Shown one piece after another: positions 39,930 through 47,318 of a DNA stretch of 64,000 nucleotides. Positions within the stretch are counted from its first letter, which is position 1, and each line of letters begins with the position of its first letter. The stretch comes from Rhizobium sp. BT03 (GTDB lineage: Bacteria; Pseudomonadota; Alphaproteobacteria; Rhizobiales; Rhizobiaceae): assembly GCF_030053155.1 (NCBI RefSeq), contig NZ_CP125642.1, forward strand, positions 495,701 to 559,700, read 5' to 3'. The position numbers were made by a program, and so were the translations under genes. A model generated the notes under the pieces. It worked only from the letters and a program-made list of their open reading frames with translations. It had not been told where the DNA came from and ran no database searches.

Positions 39930-39954
39930 ATCCCGGCGGCAAGGCCGCCGGGAT
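39930..39954 (-). terminator. Intercistronic hairpin between rhaS and rhaT
   Basis: ATCCCGGCGGC pairs perfectly with GCCGCCGGGAT around a 3-base loop (39930-39954). Such 3' stems after a binding-protein gene usually protect its mRNA and lower downstream expression, giving excess binding protein over ATPase. No long T-run follows, so partial termination or processing is more likely than full stop. Confidence 0.7.
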
Positions 39955-39973
39955 CTTATTCGTCGGCTCCGGA

Positions 39974-40969
39974 TCAGAAGACCTTGGAGAACTGGTCGAT
40001 GTTCGAAGCGTTGTAGACGAAGGGGTCGGCCATGGCGGCTTCGCCATTGTCGCCAATCTTGATCTTGCCCATGCGGCCGGCTTCAATCTCGCTGCCCGGC
40101 TTGCCATCGGCATCACCCTTTGCCAGGTGATAAGCGATCTGCGTTGCAGAGTAGCCGAGGTCGATCGGGTTCCAGATGGCGAATTCCTTGGTGGCGCCCG
40201 ACTTGATCGCGCCGGCCATTTCGGACGGCAGGCCGAGGCCGGTGACGTAGACCTTGCCGACAAGGCCCTTGTCTTCGACGACCTTGGAAGCGGCGAGAAC
40301 GCCGACCGTCGTCGGAGCGACGATGACCTTGACGTTGGGGTTCGACTTCAAGAGGCCTTCGGCTTCACGATAGGACTTGTCCGAGAGGTCGTCGCCGTAA
40401 ACTGTGGTGACGAGGTTGAGACCCGGGAAATCCTTCAGCTGCTTCTTCATCTGGTCGATCCAGATGTTCTGGTTGGTCGAGGTGGTCGTCGCCGACAGGA
40501 TGGCGAAGTCACCCTTGCCGCCGTCGAGATGGTTTTTGACGAGCGTCAGGCACATCTTGCCGATCAGCTCGTTGGACGACGGGTTGAGCTGCAGGATGCG
40601 GCCTTCAGGTGCTACGCCGGAGTCCCAGGAGATGACCTTGATGCCGCGCTGGGCAGCCTTCTTCAGCGCCGGAACGAGCGCGTCCGGATCGTTGGCCGAG
40701 ACGGCGATGGCGTCGACGCCCTGGGCGATCAGCGAGTTGATGACTTCGATCTGGCCTTCGGCCGTCGTCGACGTCGGACCGGTGTAGATCACCTCAACGC
40801 CGCCGAGTTCCTTGGCGGCTTCCTGAGCGCCCTTGTTGGCGGCGTCGAAGAAGCCGTTGCCGAGCGACTTCACGACGAGGCCGATCTTGATGTCCTTGGC
40901 ACTGGCGGTGCCGGCCATCATGGCGACGGCGAGCGCGACGCCGAGCGCAAGTGTCTTTGCGAGTTTCAT
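39974..40969 (-). CDS. rhaS: Periplasmic rhamnose-binding protein RhaS
   Basis: RbsB-like sugar-binding protein, 331 aa, with a signal peptide (MKLAKTLALGVALAVAMMAGTASA). Motifs are KIGLVVKSLGNGFFDAANKGA, SLIAQGVDAIAVSANDPDAL, and KVYVTGLGLPSEM. Located right after rhaR and before rhaT; its identity as the rhamnose binder is taken from the R. leguminosarum rha locus order. Confidence 0.93.
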   Translation of the reverse strand: MKLAKTLALGVALAVAMMAGTASAKDIKIGLVVKSLGNGFFDAANKGAQEAAKELGGVEVIYTGPTSTTAEGQIEVINSLIAQGVDAIAVSANDPDALVPALKKAAQRGIKVISWDSGVAPEGRILQLNPSSNELIGKMCLTLVKNHLDGGKGDFAILSATTTSTNQNIWIDQMKKQLKDFPGLNLVTTVYGDDLSDKSYREAEGLLKSNPNVKVIVAPTTVGVLAASKVVEDKGLVGKVYVTGLGLPSEMAGAIKSGATKEFAIWNPIDLGYSATQIAYHLAKGDADGKPGSEIEAGRMGKIKIGDNGEAAMADPFVYNASNIDQFSKVF

Positions 40970-41015
40970 GTACTTTCCTCCCTTAAAGATTAGACTTCCA
41001 CACCTCGGCGGCGCC

Positions 41016-41828
41016 TCATGCGACCGACGAGGAATCCTCCCTCACAGCCTGGGCCACCGGGCTTGCGACAACGAGCCGGACGCCGGCATTCTCGACCATG
41101 CGAGCCGCCTCGTCCGAAATCCCGTCATCGGTGATGACCACGGAAACGCGGTCGAGCGCGCAGAGAATGAGGCTCGACCGGCGATTGAATTTGCTTGAAT
41201 CGACCATGACGACGAGTTCGTCGGCCTGGTGCATCAGCTTCTGCTCGCTCTGGATAATGAGGGCATCCGCCTCCATGATGCCGAGCGGGCCGACGCCCTG
41301 GGCGCCGATGAACATGCGCCGCGCATAAAAATTGCGGATCGCGTCGTTGTCGAACGGCGACAGGATGAGACTCTGCTCGCGATAGATCGCGCCGCCCGGC
41401 ACCGTCACCGTGTTTTTGGAGTGTTTGACCAGATGTTCGGCGATGGCGAATGAATTGGTCATCACCTGCAGGCGGTGGCCAGCCATATAATGCACCATCT
41501 GGAAGGTCGTCGTGCCGCCATTGATGATGATGGCGTCGCCGGCCTCGCAGAGCTCGACGGCGGCGCGCGCAATTGCGCGCTTTTTATCGATGTTGACTGA
41601 TTCTGAAACCCGGAAGGGCCGGCCGGCGAGATTGCCGAGCTGCGGCGGATGCACGGCCTCCGCGCCGCCGCGGACACGGCGGATCTTGCCCTGCACGTGA
41701 AGAGCCGCAATGTCGCGCCTGATTGTCGCTTCAGAAGCTTCCGTCAATTCGGAAATGTCCTGGATCGTGACGACGGACTTTTCCTGAACGGCGCTTAAGA
41801 TGATGCGATGGCGTTCGCGTTCGTGCAT
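41016..41828 (-). CDS. rhaR: DeoR-family transcriptional repressor RhaR
   Basis: DeoR-type regulator, 270 aa. The N-terminal helix-turn-helix is seen in VTIQDISELTEASEATIRRDIAALH, followed by RVRGGAEAV, and the effector domain of the ribose-5-phosphate isomerase-like fold has INGGTTTFQMV and MVDSSKFNRRSS. The start at 41828 follows AGGAGGAG, a strong site; the frame could begin 11 codons earlier without one. It is the first gene of the leftward rha operon and divergent from rhaD, as expected for the rha repressor. Confidence 0.92.
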   Translation of the reverse strand: MHERERHRIILSAVQEKSVVTIQDISELTEASEATIRRDIAALHVQGKIRRVRGGAEAVHPPQLGNLAGRPFRVSESVNIDKKRAIARAAVELCEAGDAIIINGGTTTFQMVHYMAGHRLQVMTNSFAIAEHLVKHSKNTVTVPGGAIYREQSLILSPFDNDAIRNFYARRMFIGAQGVGPLGIMEADALIIQSEQKLMHQADELVVMVDSSKFNRRSSLILCALDRVSVVITDDGISDEAARMVENAGVRLVVASPVAQAVREDSSSVA

Positions 41829-41847
41829 TGGGCTCCTCCTCTTGTCA

Positions 41848-41891
41848 TATTTATTTCGCATCCGTTAATGGCTGTCAATCACAAACGATCA
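41848..41891 (-). promoter_or_regulatory. rhaR-side promoter and operator box
   Basis: On the minus strand TGATCGTTTGTGATTGACA (41891-41873) ends in a perfect -35 TTGACA (41878-41873). An AT-rich -10 region lies at about 41855-41848, 17-19 bases on. The 19-bp box is 17/19 identical to the one facing rhaD, so both promoters are likely controlled by the same repressor. Confidence 0.65.
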
Positions 41892-41916
41892 TAAATTTTC
41901 ATATTGCGCTGCACAA

Positions 41917-41969
41917 CAATCGATTTTGATCGTTTTCGATTGACAAGCGCACTTTTGATGCGCGATACC
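41917..41969 (+). promoter_or_regulatory. rhaD-side promoter and operator box
   Basis: TGATCGTTTTCGATTGACA (41927-41945) ends in -35 TTGACA (41940-41945); GATACC (41964-41969) is a -10 candidate 18 bases on. CAATCGA (41917-41923) and TCGATTG (41936-41942) form a perfect 7-bp inverted repeat across the same site. A DeoR-type repressor binding here would cover the -35 box. RhaR is the obvious candidate; binding is inferred. Confidence 0.65.
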
Positions 41970-42026
41970 GTGAGCGAAAGGGCGCGCTGATCGCGGCCCC
42001 CGACAAGCCTGATATGGGAGGATGAT

Positions 42027-44123
42027 ATGGCGGCGAACGTCCGGCTTCTGGAAAACCGGTGGGATGATGGTTACGCGGCGGGCCTCGATGAGCCCGGCAA
42101 GCTGCTCTATCGCTCCAATCTGCTCGGCGCCGACAAGCGCATCACCAATTACGGCGGCGGCAACACCTCGGCGAAGGTGATGGAAACCGATCCGCTTGAT
42201 GGCAGCAAGGTCAAGGTCCTCTGGGTCAAGGGCTCGGGTGGCGACGTCGGCACCATCAAGCTCGACGGTTTCGCCACCCTCTACCAGGACAAGCTGGAAT
42301 CGCTGAAAGGCATCTATAAGGGTGTCGAGGACGAGGATCGCATGGTCGGTTTCCTGCCGCATTGCACCTTCAACCTGAACGGCCGCGCTGCCTCGATCGA
42401 CACGCCGCTGCACGGTTTCGTGCCGTTCACCCATGTCGACCACATGCATCCCGATGCGATCATCGCAATCGCCGCATCGAAAAATTCCAGGGAATTGACG
42501 CAGCAGATCTTCGGCGACGAGATCGGCTGGCTGCCCTGGCGCCGTCCGGGCTTCCAGCTCGGCCTCGATCTCGAAGCCTTCGTCAAGGCGAACCCGAGCG
42601 CCAAGGGCGTCGTGCTCGAAAGCCATGGTCTCTTCACCTGGGCAAATGACGCCAAGGCCTGCTACGAGCTGACGCTCGAGATCATCAACAAGGCGATCGA
42701 ATGGTTTGCCGGCCAGACTGAGGGCAAGACGATTTTCGGCGGCGCCGTCGTTCAAAGCCTGGCTGTGGCGGAGCGCCGTGCCATCGCCGCTCGCCTGATG
42801 CCCGAAATTCGCGGTCGCATCGGCAAGCAGGAACGCAAGCTCGGCCATTTCGACGATCAGGACGCGGTTCTGGAATTCGTCAATTCAAAAGACCTGCGTC
42901 CGCTCGGCGCGCTCGGCACCAGCTGCCCGGACCATTTCCTGCGCACCAAGATCCGGCCGCTGATCGTCGATTTCGACCCGGCCAAGCCGGATGTCGACGC
43001 GATCGTCGCCGGCCTCGACCGGGCGCTGGAGGATTACCGCGCCGATTACGCCCGCTATTACAACGACTGCAAGCATGACAATTCGCCCGCCATGCGCGAC
43101 GCCAATCCCGTCATCTTCCTCGTTCCCGGCGTCGGCATGCTGTCCTTTGCCCGCGACAAGGCAACGGCCCGCATCGCCAGCGAATTCTACGTCAACGCAA
43201 TCAACGTCATGCGCGGCGCCTCGACGGTTTCGGAATATCAGGGCCTGCCGGAGCAGGAAGCCTTCGATATCGAATACTGGCTGCTCGAAGAGGCGAAGCT
43301 GCAGCGCATGCCGAAGCCGAAGAGCCTTGCCGGCCGCGTCGCCTTCGTCACCGGCGGTGCCGGCGGCATCGGCCGGGCGACGGCCGCCCGTCTCGTCGGC
43401 GAGGGCGCCTGCGTAGTGCTTGCCGATATCGACCAGGCGGCGCTCGAAGCCACGGAAGCCGATTTCGTCAAGAAATACGGGACTGACGCCGTGCGCAGCG
43501 TCCGGCTCGACGTCACCAAGGAAGATGCGGTGATCGCCTCCTTCACGGAAGCGTCGGTCGAATTCGGCGGCGTCGACATCCTCGTATCGAATGCCGGCAT
43601 TGCCTCCTCCGCGCCGATCGAAGCCACCGAGCTTTCGACCTGGAACCGCAATATCGATATTCTGGCGACCGGCTATTTCCTCGTTTCGCGCGAAGCTTTC
43701 CGCCTGTTCCGCCGCCAGGCGCTCGGCGGCAACATCGTCTTCGTCGCCTCGAAGAACGGCCTTGCCGCCTCGCCGAATGCCTCTGCCTACTGCACGGCAA
43801 AGGCCGCCGAAATTCATCTCGCCCGCTGCCTGGCGCTGGAAGGCGCGGATGTCGGCATCCGCGTCAACACCGTCAACCCGGACGCGGTGCTGCGCGGCTC
43901 GAAGATCTGGAGCGGCGAGTGGCGCGAGCAGCGCGCCGCCTCCTCGAAGATCGAGGTTGACGATCTCGAGGAGCATTACCGCAAGCGTTCGATGCTGAAA
44001 CTCAATGTGTTTCCTGAAGATATCGCCGAGGCGATCTACTTCCTCGCATCGGACCTTTCGGCAAAATCGACCGGCAACATCATCAACGTCGATGCCGGTA
44101 ACGTGCAGAGTTTTACGCGGTAA
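42027..44123 (+). CDS. rhaD: Bifunctional rhamnulose-1-phosphate aldolase / lactaldehyde dehydrogenase
   Basis: Fusion protein of 698 aa. The N-terminal part (about 1-420) is a class II aldolase with the zinc site HVDHMHPDAI and the late His in ESHGLFTW; it splits rhamnulose-1-phosphate to dihydroxyacetone phosphate and lactaldehyde. The C-terminal part (about 430-698) is a short-chain dehydrogenase with VTGGAGGIGRATAARL, NAG (LVSNAGIASS) and active-site YCTAK. The fusion is the known RhaD form of rhizobia. GGGAGGATG precedes the ATG. First gene of the rightward rhaDI operon. Confidence 0.95.
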   Translation: MAANVRLLENRWDDGYAAGLDEPGKLLYRSNLLGADKRITNYGGGNTSAKVMETDPLDGSKVKVLWVKGSGGDVGTIKLDGFATLYQDKLESLKGIYKGVEDEDRMVGFLPHCTFNLNGRAASIDTPLHGFVPFTHVDHMHPDAIIAIAASKNSRELTQQIFGDEIGWLPWRRPGFQLGLDLEAFVKANPSAKGVVLESHGLFTWANDAKACYELTLEIINKAIEWFAGQTEGKTIFGGAVVQSLAVAERRAIAARLMPEIRGRIGKQERKLGHFDDQDAVLEFVNSKDLRPLGALGTSCPDHFLRTKIRPLIVDFDPAKPDVDAIVAGLDRALEDYRADYARYYNDCKHDNSPAMRDANPVIFLVPGVGMLSFARDKATARIASEFYVNAINVMRGASTVSEYQGLPEQEAFDIEYWLLEEAKLQRMPKPKSLAGRVAFVTGGAGGIGRATAARLVGEGACVVLADIDQAALEATEADFVKKYGTDAVRSVRLDVTKEDAVIASFTEASVEFGGVDILVSNAGIASSAPIEATELSTWNRNIDILATGYFLVSREAFRLFRRQALGGNIVFVASKNGLAASPNASAYCTAKAAEIHLARCLALEGADVGIRVNTVNPDAVLRGSKIWSGEWREQRAASSKIEVDDLEEHYRKRSMLKLNVFPEDIAEAIYFLASDLSAKSTGNIINVDAGNVQSFTR

Positions 44124-44148
44124 TTTTTGATTGGCGGCGGATGCGTCT

Positions 44149-44290
44149 GCCCCTCACCCTAACCCTCTCCCCGTCATGACGGGGAGAGGGGACTTGCCCA
44201 ACGAAATGTTGGAGTGGGACGAAGACGGTGCGGCACATCCCCTTCTCCCCGTCTGAACGGGGAGAAGGTGCCGGCAGGCGGATGAGGGGC
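44149..44290. repeat. RIME-type intergenic palindromic element, copy 2
   Basis: A 142-base element bounded by GCCCCTCA (44149) and TGAGGGGC (ending 44290). It carries two perfect 12-bp hairpins: CCCTCTCCCCGT/ACGGGGAGAGGG around CATG (44163-44190) and CCTTCTCCCCGT/ACGGGGAGAAGG around CTGA (44241-44268). It is an inverted copy of the element at 13127-13266. It sits between rhaD and rhaI and so lies in the middle of a probable transcript. Confidence 0.88.
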
Positions 44291-44338
44291 GGCCCCACAG
44301 CAGTCCCATCTTAGAAATTGCATAACCGGGAGGTAGAA

Positions 44339-45631
44339 ATGGCCGAGTTCAGGATCGCGCAGGATCTGGTCGCGACAGAAAACGACAAGCGGGCAGCCGC
44401 ATTGAAAGCCGATTACGAGGCGCTGGGCGCGAACCTTGACCGCCGCGGCGTCGATATCGAAGCGATCACCCGCAAGGTCGCCGAATTTTTCGTCGCCGTT
44501 CCCTCCTGGGGTGTCGGCACCGGCGGCACGCGTTTTGCCCGCTTCCCCGGCACGGGCGAGCCGCGCGGCATCTTCGACAAGCTCGACGATTGCGCCGTCA
44601 TTAACCAGCTGACGCAGGCGACACCGAATGTCTCGCTGCATATTCCCTGGGACAAGGCGGATGCCAAGGAGCTGAAGGCCAAGGGCGATGCGCTCGGCCT
44701 CGGTTTCGATGCGATGAACTCCAACACCTTTTCCGATGCGCCGGGACAGGCCCATTCCTATAAATACGGTTCGCTCAGCCATACCGATGCGGCAACGCGG
44801 GCGCAGGCGGTCGAGCACAATCTCGAATGCATCGCGATCGGCCAGGCGCTCGGCTCCAAGGCGCTGACCGTCTGGATCGGCGACGGCTCGAACTTCCCCG
44901 GCCAGAGCAATTTCACCCGGGCGTTCGAGCGTTATCTCGCCTCGATGGCCGACATCTACAAGGCGCTGCCCGACGATTGGAAGCTCTTTACCGAGCACAA
45001 GATGTACGAGCCGGCCTTCTATTCGACGATCGTCCAGGACTGGGGCACCAACTACCTGATCGCCCAGACGCTCGGCCCCAAGGCCCATTGCCTCGTCGAT
45101 CTCGGCCACCATGCGCCGAACACCAATATCGAGATGATCGTCGCCCGCCTGATCCAGTTCGGCAAGCTCGGCGGTTTCCACTTCAACGATTCGAAATATG
45201 GCGACGACGATCTCGACGCCGGCGCGATCGATCCCTACCGGCTGTTCCTGGTCTTCAACGAGCTGGTGGATGCCGAGCAGCGCGGCGTCAACGACTTCAA
45301 CCCGGCCCATATGATCGACCAGTCGCATAATGTCACAGACCCGATCGAAAGCCTGATCAACAGCGCCAACGAAATCCGCCGCGCCTATGCGCAGGCGCTG
45401 CTCGTCGACCGCAAGGCGCTCGATGGCTACCAGCAGGACAATGACGCGCTGATGGCGTCGGAAACGCTGAAGCGCGCCTATCGCGCCGATGTCGAGCCGA
45501 TCCTCGCCGAAGCCCGGCGCCGGGCCGGCGGTGCGATCGACCCGATCGCCGCCTACCGCGCCAGCGGCTACCGCAAGAATATAGCGGCCGAGCGTCCGGC
45601 CTCCGCTGCCGGCGGCGGCGGTATCATCTGA
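44339..45631 (+). CDS. rhaI: L-rhamnose isomerase, catabolic type
   Basis: TIM-barrel isomerase converting L-rhamnose to L-rhamnulose, 430 aa. Metal and substrate motifs include VWIGDGSNFPGQSNF, FTEHKMYEPAFYSTI, LVDLGHHAPNTNIE and GGFHFNDSKYGDDDL. This is the rhizobial/Pseudomonas-type enzyme rather than the E. coli RhaA type. Start at 44339 has GGGAGG just upstream. It follows rhaD after a RIME element and ends in a hairpin. Confidence 0.94.
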   Translation: MAEFRIAQDLVATENDKRAAALKADYEALGANLDRRGVDIEAITRKVAEFFVAVPSWGVGTGGTRFARFPGTGEPRGIFDKLDDCAVINQLTQATPNVSLHIPWDKADAKELKAKGDALGLGFDAMNSNTFSDAPGQAHSYKYGSLSHTDAATRAQAVEHNLECIAIGQALGSKALTVWIGDGSNFPGQSNFTRAFERYLASMADIYKALPDDWKLFTEHKMYEPAFYSTIVQDWGTNYLIAQTLGPKAHCLVDLGHHAPNTNIEMIVARLIQFGKLGGFHFNDSKYGDDDLDAGAIDPYRLFLVFNELVDAEQRGVNDFNPAHMIDQSHNVTDPIESLINSANEIRRAYAQALLVDRKALDGYQQDNDALMASETLKRAYRADVEPILAEARRRAGGAIDPIAAYRASGYRKNIAAERPASAAGGGGII

Positions 45632-45654
45632 GCTTCGACCTGAATAAGAGAACG

Positions 45655-45691
45655 ATTGCCGGCAGCGCAGGTGTGACCCGCTGCCGGCAAT
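45655..45691. terminator. Shared hairpin between rhaI and the convergent CMD gene
   Basis: ATTGCCGGCAGCG (45655-45667) and its exact reverse complement (45679-45691) form a 13-bp stem with an 11-base loop. It lies between two convergent genes, 23 bases after the rhaI stop and just after the opposite stop, so it probably terminates both. There is no long T-run. Confidence 0.7.
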
Positions 45692-45697
45692 TGCCGC

Positions 45698-46174
45698 TTA
45701 CGGCTTCCAGGCGCCGGCGATCTGCCGGGTGGCGATGTTCAGCCGGTTCCAGACATTGATATTGGCGATGGCGATGACGAGGGCCGCAAGGCTCCGACCG
45801 TCATAGTGCCGGGTCGCCTCGTCCCAGATCTCGTCGGGCACGGGGTCGGCGCGGTCGCTGGTGCGGGTGACGGCCTCGGTCAGCGCCAGGGCAGCCCGCT
45901 CGGCGTCGCTGAAATAGGGCGAGTCGCGCCAGGCGCTGACGGCGAAAAGCCTTTCGTCCGTTTCGCCGAGCTTCTTTGCGATGCGCGGATGCCCGTCGAC
46001 GCAGACGCTGCAGCCGTTGATCTGGCTGGCGCGCAGATTGACGAGTTCCAGCAGCTTCGGCGAAAGCCCGGCCTCGACCGGCACCTTCGCAAGAGCCGTC
46101 AGCGCCTGCATGGCAGCGGGAAGGACGAGGGCGGGATTTCCCATTCTCTCCTGCATGGCTAATTTTTCCTGCAT
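45698..46174 (-). CDS. Carboxymuconolactone decarboxylase-family protein (AhpD-like)
   Basis: A 158-aa all-helical protein with the AhpD-like redox motif NGCSVCVDGH (Cys-x-x-Cys then His), preceded by LLELVNLRASQI and followed by FSDAERAALALTEAVT. Such proteins act as alkylhydroperoxidases or thiol-disulfide enzymes; true decarboxylase activity is unlikely. GGAGAC precedes the ATG. It is divergent from an ECF41-type sigma factor and has its own TGTCACA-N16-CGTC promoter, the canonical target arrangement of that sigma group. Confidence 0.9.
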   Translation of the reverse strand: MQEKLAMQERMGNPALVLPAAMQALTALAKVPVEAGLSPKLLELVNLRASQINGCSVCVDGHPRIAKKLGETDERLFAVSAWRDSPYFSDAERAALALTEAVTRTSDRADPVPDEIWDEATRHYDGRSLAALVIAIANINVWNRLNIATRQIAGAWKP

Positions 46175-46220
46175 GGTATGTCTCCTTGATGCGTTTTACT
46201 CTTCGACGATCCGCCGGCGC

Positions 46221-46247
46221 TGTCACATCGGCCGGGTTTCATTCGTC
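46221..46247 (+). promoter_or_regulatory. ECF41-type promoter driving the sigma factor gene
   Basis: TGTCACA (46221-46227), exactly 16 bases, then CGTC (46244-46247). This equals the promoter signature described for ECF41 sigma factors. Transcription would start about 30 bases before the sigma gene ATG at 46284, giving positive autoregulation. Confidence 0.75.
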
Positions 46248-46255
46248 ATGGCCTT

Positions 46256-46282
46256 GACGGGATGCAGCGGAGGAATGTGACA
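46256..46282 (-). promoter_or_regulatory. ECF41-type promoter driving the CMD-family gene
   Basis: On the minus strand TGTCACA (46282-46276), exactly 16 bases, then CGTC (46259-46256). The -35 element ends one base before the sigma gene ATG and its spacer covers that gene's ribosome-binding site (GGAGG at 46269-46273). Transcription would run into the CMD-family gene beginning at 46174. Confidence 0.75.
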
Positions 46283-46283
46283 A

Positions 46284-47153
46284 ATGGACGAGAAAAAATG
46301 GCTGGCCGACGAATTCGAGGCGAACAGGGCGCATCTGCGGGCCGCCGCCTATCGCATGCTCGGTTCACGCGGCGAGGCTGAAGATGCTGTTCAGGAGGCC
46401 TGGCTGCGGCTGAGCCGCACCGACACGACCGACGTCGGTAATCTCGGCGGCTGGCTGACGACGGTGGTGGCGCGCATCTGCCTCGACATGCTGCGCACCC
46501 GCAAGACCCGGCGCGAGGAGCCGCTGGAAATGCCGGTCCATGCGGCGATCGCCGATCCGGCGAACGATCCGGAACGCGAAGCAGCCTTCGCCGATTCCGT
46601 CGGTCTGGCATTGCTCGTCGTGCTGCAGACGCTGGCACCCGCCGAGCGTGTCGCCTTCGTGCTGCACGATATGTTCGATCTGCCCTTCGACGAGATCGCG
46701 CCGATCATCGGCCGCTCGTCCGCCGCCGCCCGGCAGCTCGCAAGCCGCGCCCGCCGCCGGGTGCAGGGTACGGATGAGGCGCCCGAGGTCGATTTCGGCG
46801 GCAAGCGGACGGTCGCGGAGGCCTTTCTGACGGCATCGCGCAACGGCGATCTGGAAGCGTTGCTTACCGTGCTTGCCCCCGATGTCGTCTTCCGGCCGGA
46901 TGCAACGGCGGCGCGATTCGGCACGATCGGCGAAATGCGTGGCGCAGAAGAGGTCGCCCGAGCCTTCAAGGGCCGGGCGCAGGCGGCAGAAATTGCCGTC
47001 GTCGACGGCGAGCTCGGATTCGTCGTGCAGATCGGCGGCCAGCTCCGCGTCGTCGTGGCGCTGACGATCGCCGATGGCAGGATCGCTGCGATCGACGCCA
47101 TTGCCGATCCGGATCACCTGGAACGACTTGATTATTCGATCCTTCGGGATTGA
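46284..47153 (+). CDS. ECF sigma factor with SnoaL-like C-terminal domain (ECF41/SigJ type)
   Basis: Extracytoplasmic-function sigma factor, 289 aa, about 100 residues longer than classic ECF factors. Region 2 (residues 1-75) includes AAYRMLGSRGEAEDAVQEAWLRL split over the -10-reading helix; region 4 (about 105-165) includes LPFDEIAPIIGRSSAAARQLASRARRR. The C-terminal part is a SnoaL/NTF2-like domain that begins at DFGGKR and ends with DPDHL, matching the DGGGK and NPDKL motifs of ECF41 proteins. In that group this domain regulates the sigma factor in place of a separate anti-sigma factor. The WLPEP linker motif usual for ECF41 is not evident, so subgroup placement is tentative. Confidence 0.9.
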   Translation: MDEKKWLADEFEANRAHLRAAAYRMLGSRGEAEDAVQEAWLRLSRTDTTDVGNLGGWLTTVVARICLDMLRTRKTRREEPLEMPVHAAIADPANDPEREAAFADSVGLALLVVLQTLAPAERVAFVLHDMFDLPFDEIAPIIGRSSAAARQLASRARRRVQGTDEAPEVDFGGKRTVAEAFLTASRNGDLEALLTVLAPDVVFRPDATAARFGTIGEMRGAEEVARAFKGRAQAAEIAVVDGELGFVVQIGGQLRVVVALTIADGRIAAIDAIADPDHLERLDYSILRD

Positions 47154-47249
47154 AAATAAACGTGGATTTACCGGATCCCCGCGACAGGCGCGCTATCGAA
47201 CGAGCGCGCCGTTGCCGTTTCCGGAGCGATGGATACCGCCTCATTTTCC

Positions 47250-47278
47250 TTGACAGCAGCATCTTCAGCTTTATTCTA
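47250..47278 (+). promoter_or_regulatory. Putative promoter of the amidohydrolase gene
   Basis: TTGACA (47250-47255), 17 bases, ATTCTA (47273-47278), then a very AT-rich stretch to about 47300. It lies inside the upstream in-frame extension of the gene and therefore favours the ATG at 47319 as the real start. Confidence 0.4.
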
Positions 47279-47318
47279 TTATAAAGATTTATATAGCATA
47301 ACTGTGGAATTCAGCGAT

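Noticed and set aside
37973..40993. 1006-codon open frame opposite rhaP, rhaT and rhaS
   Set aside because: It spans three clear genes and two gene junctions on the other strand, is low in family-like motifs, and lacks a convincing start site.
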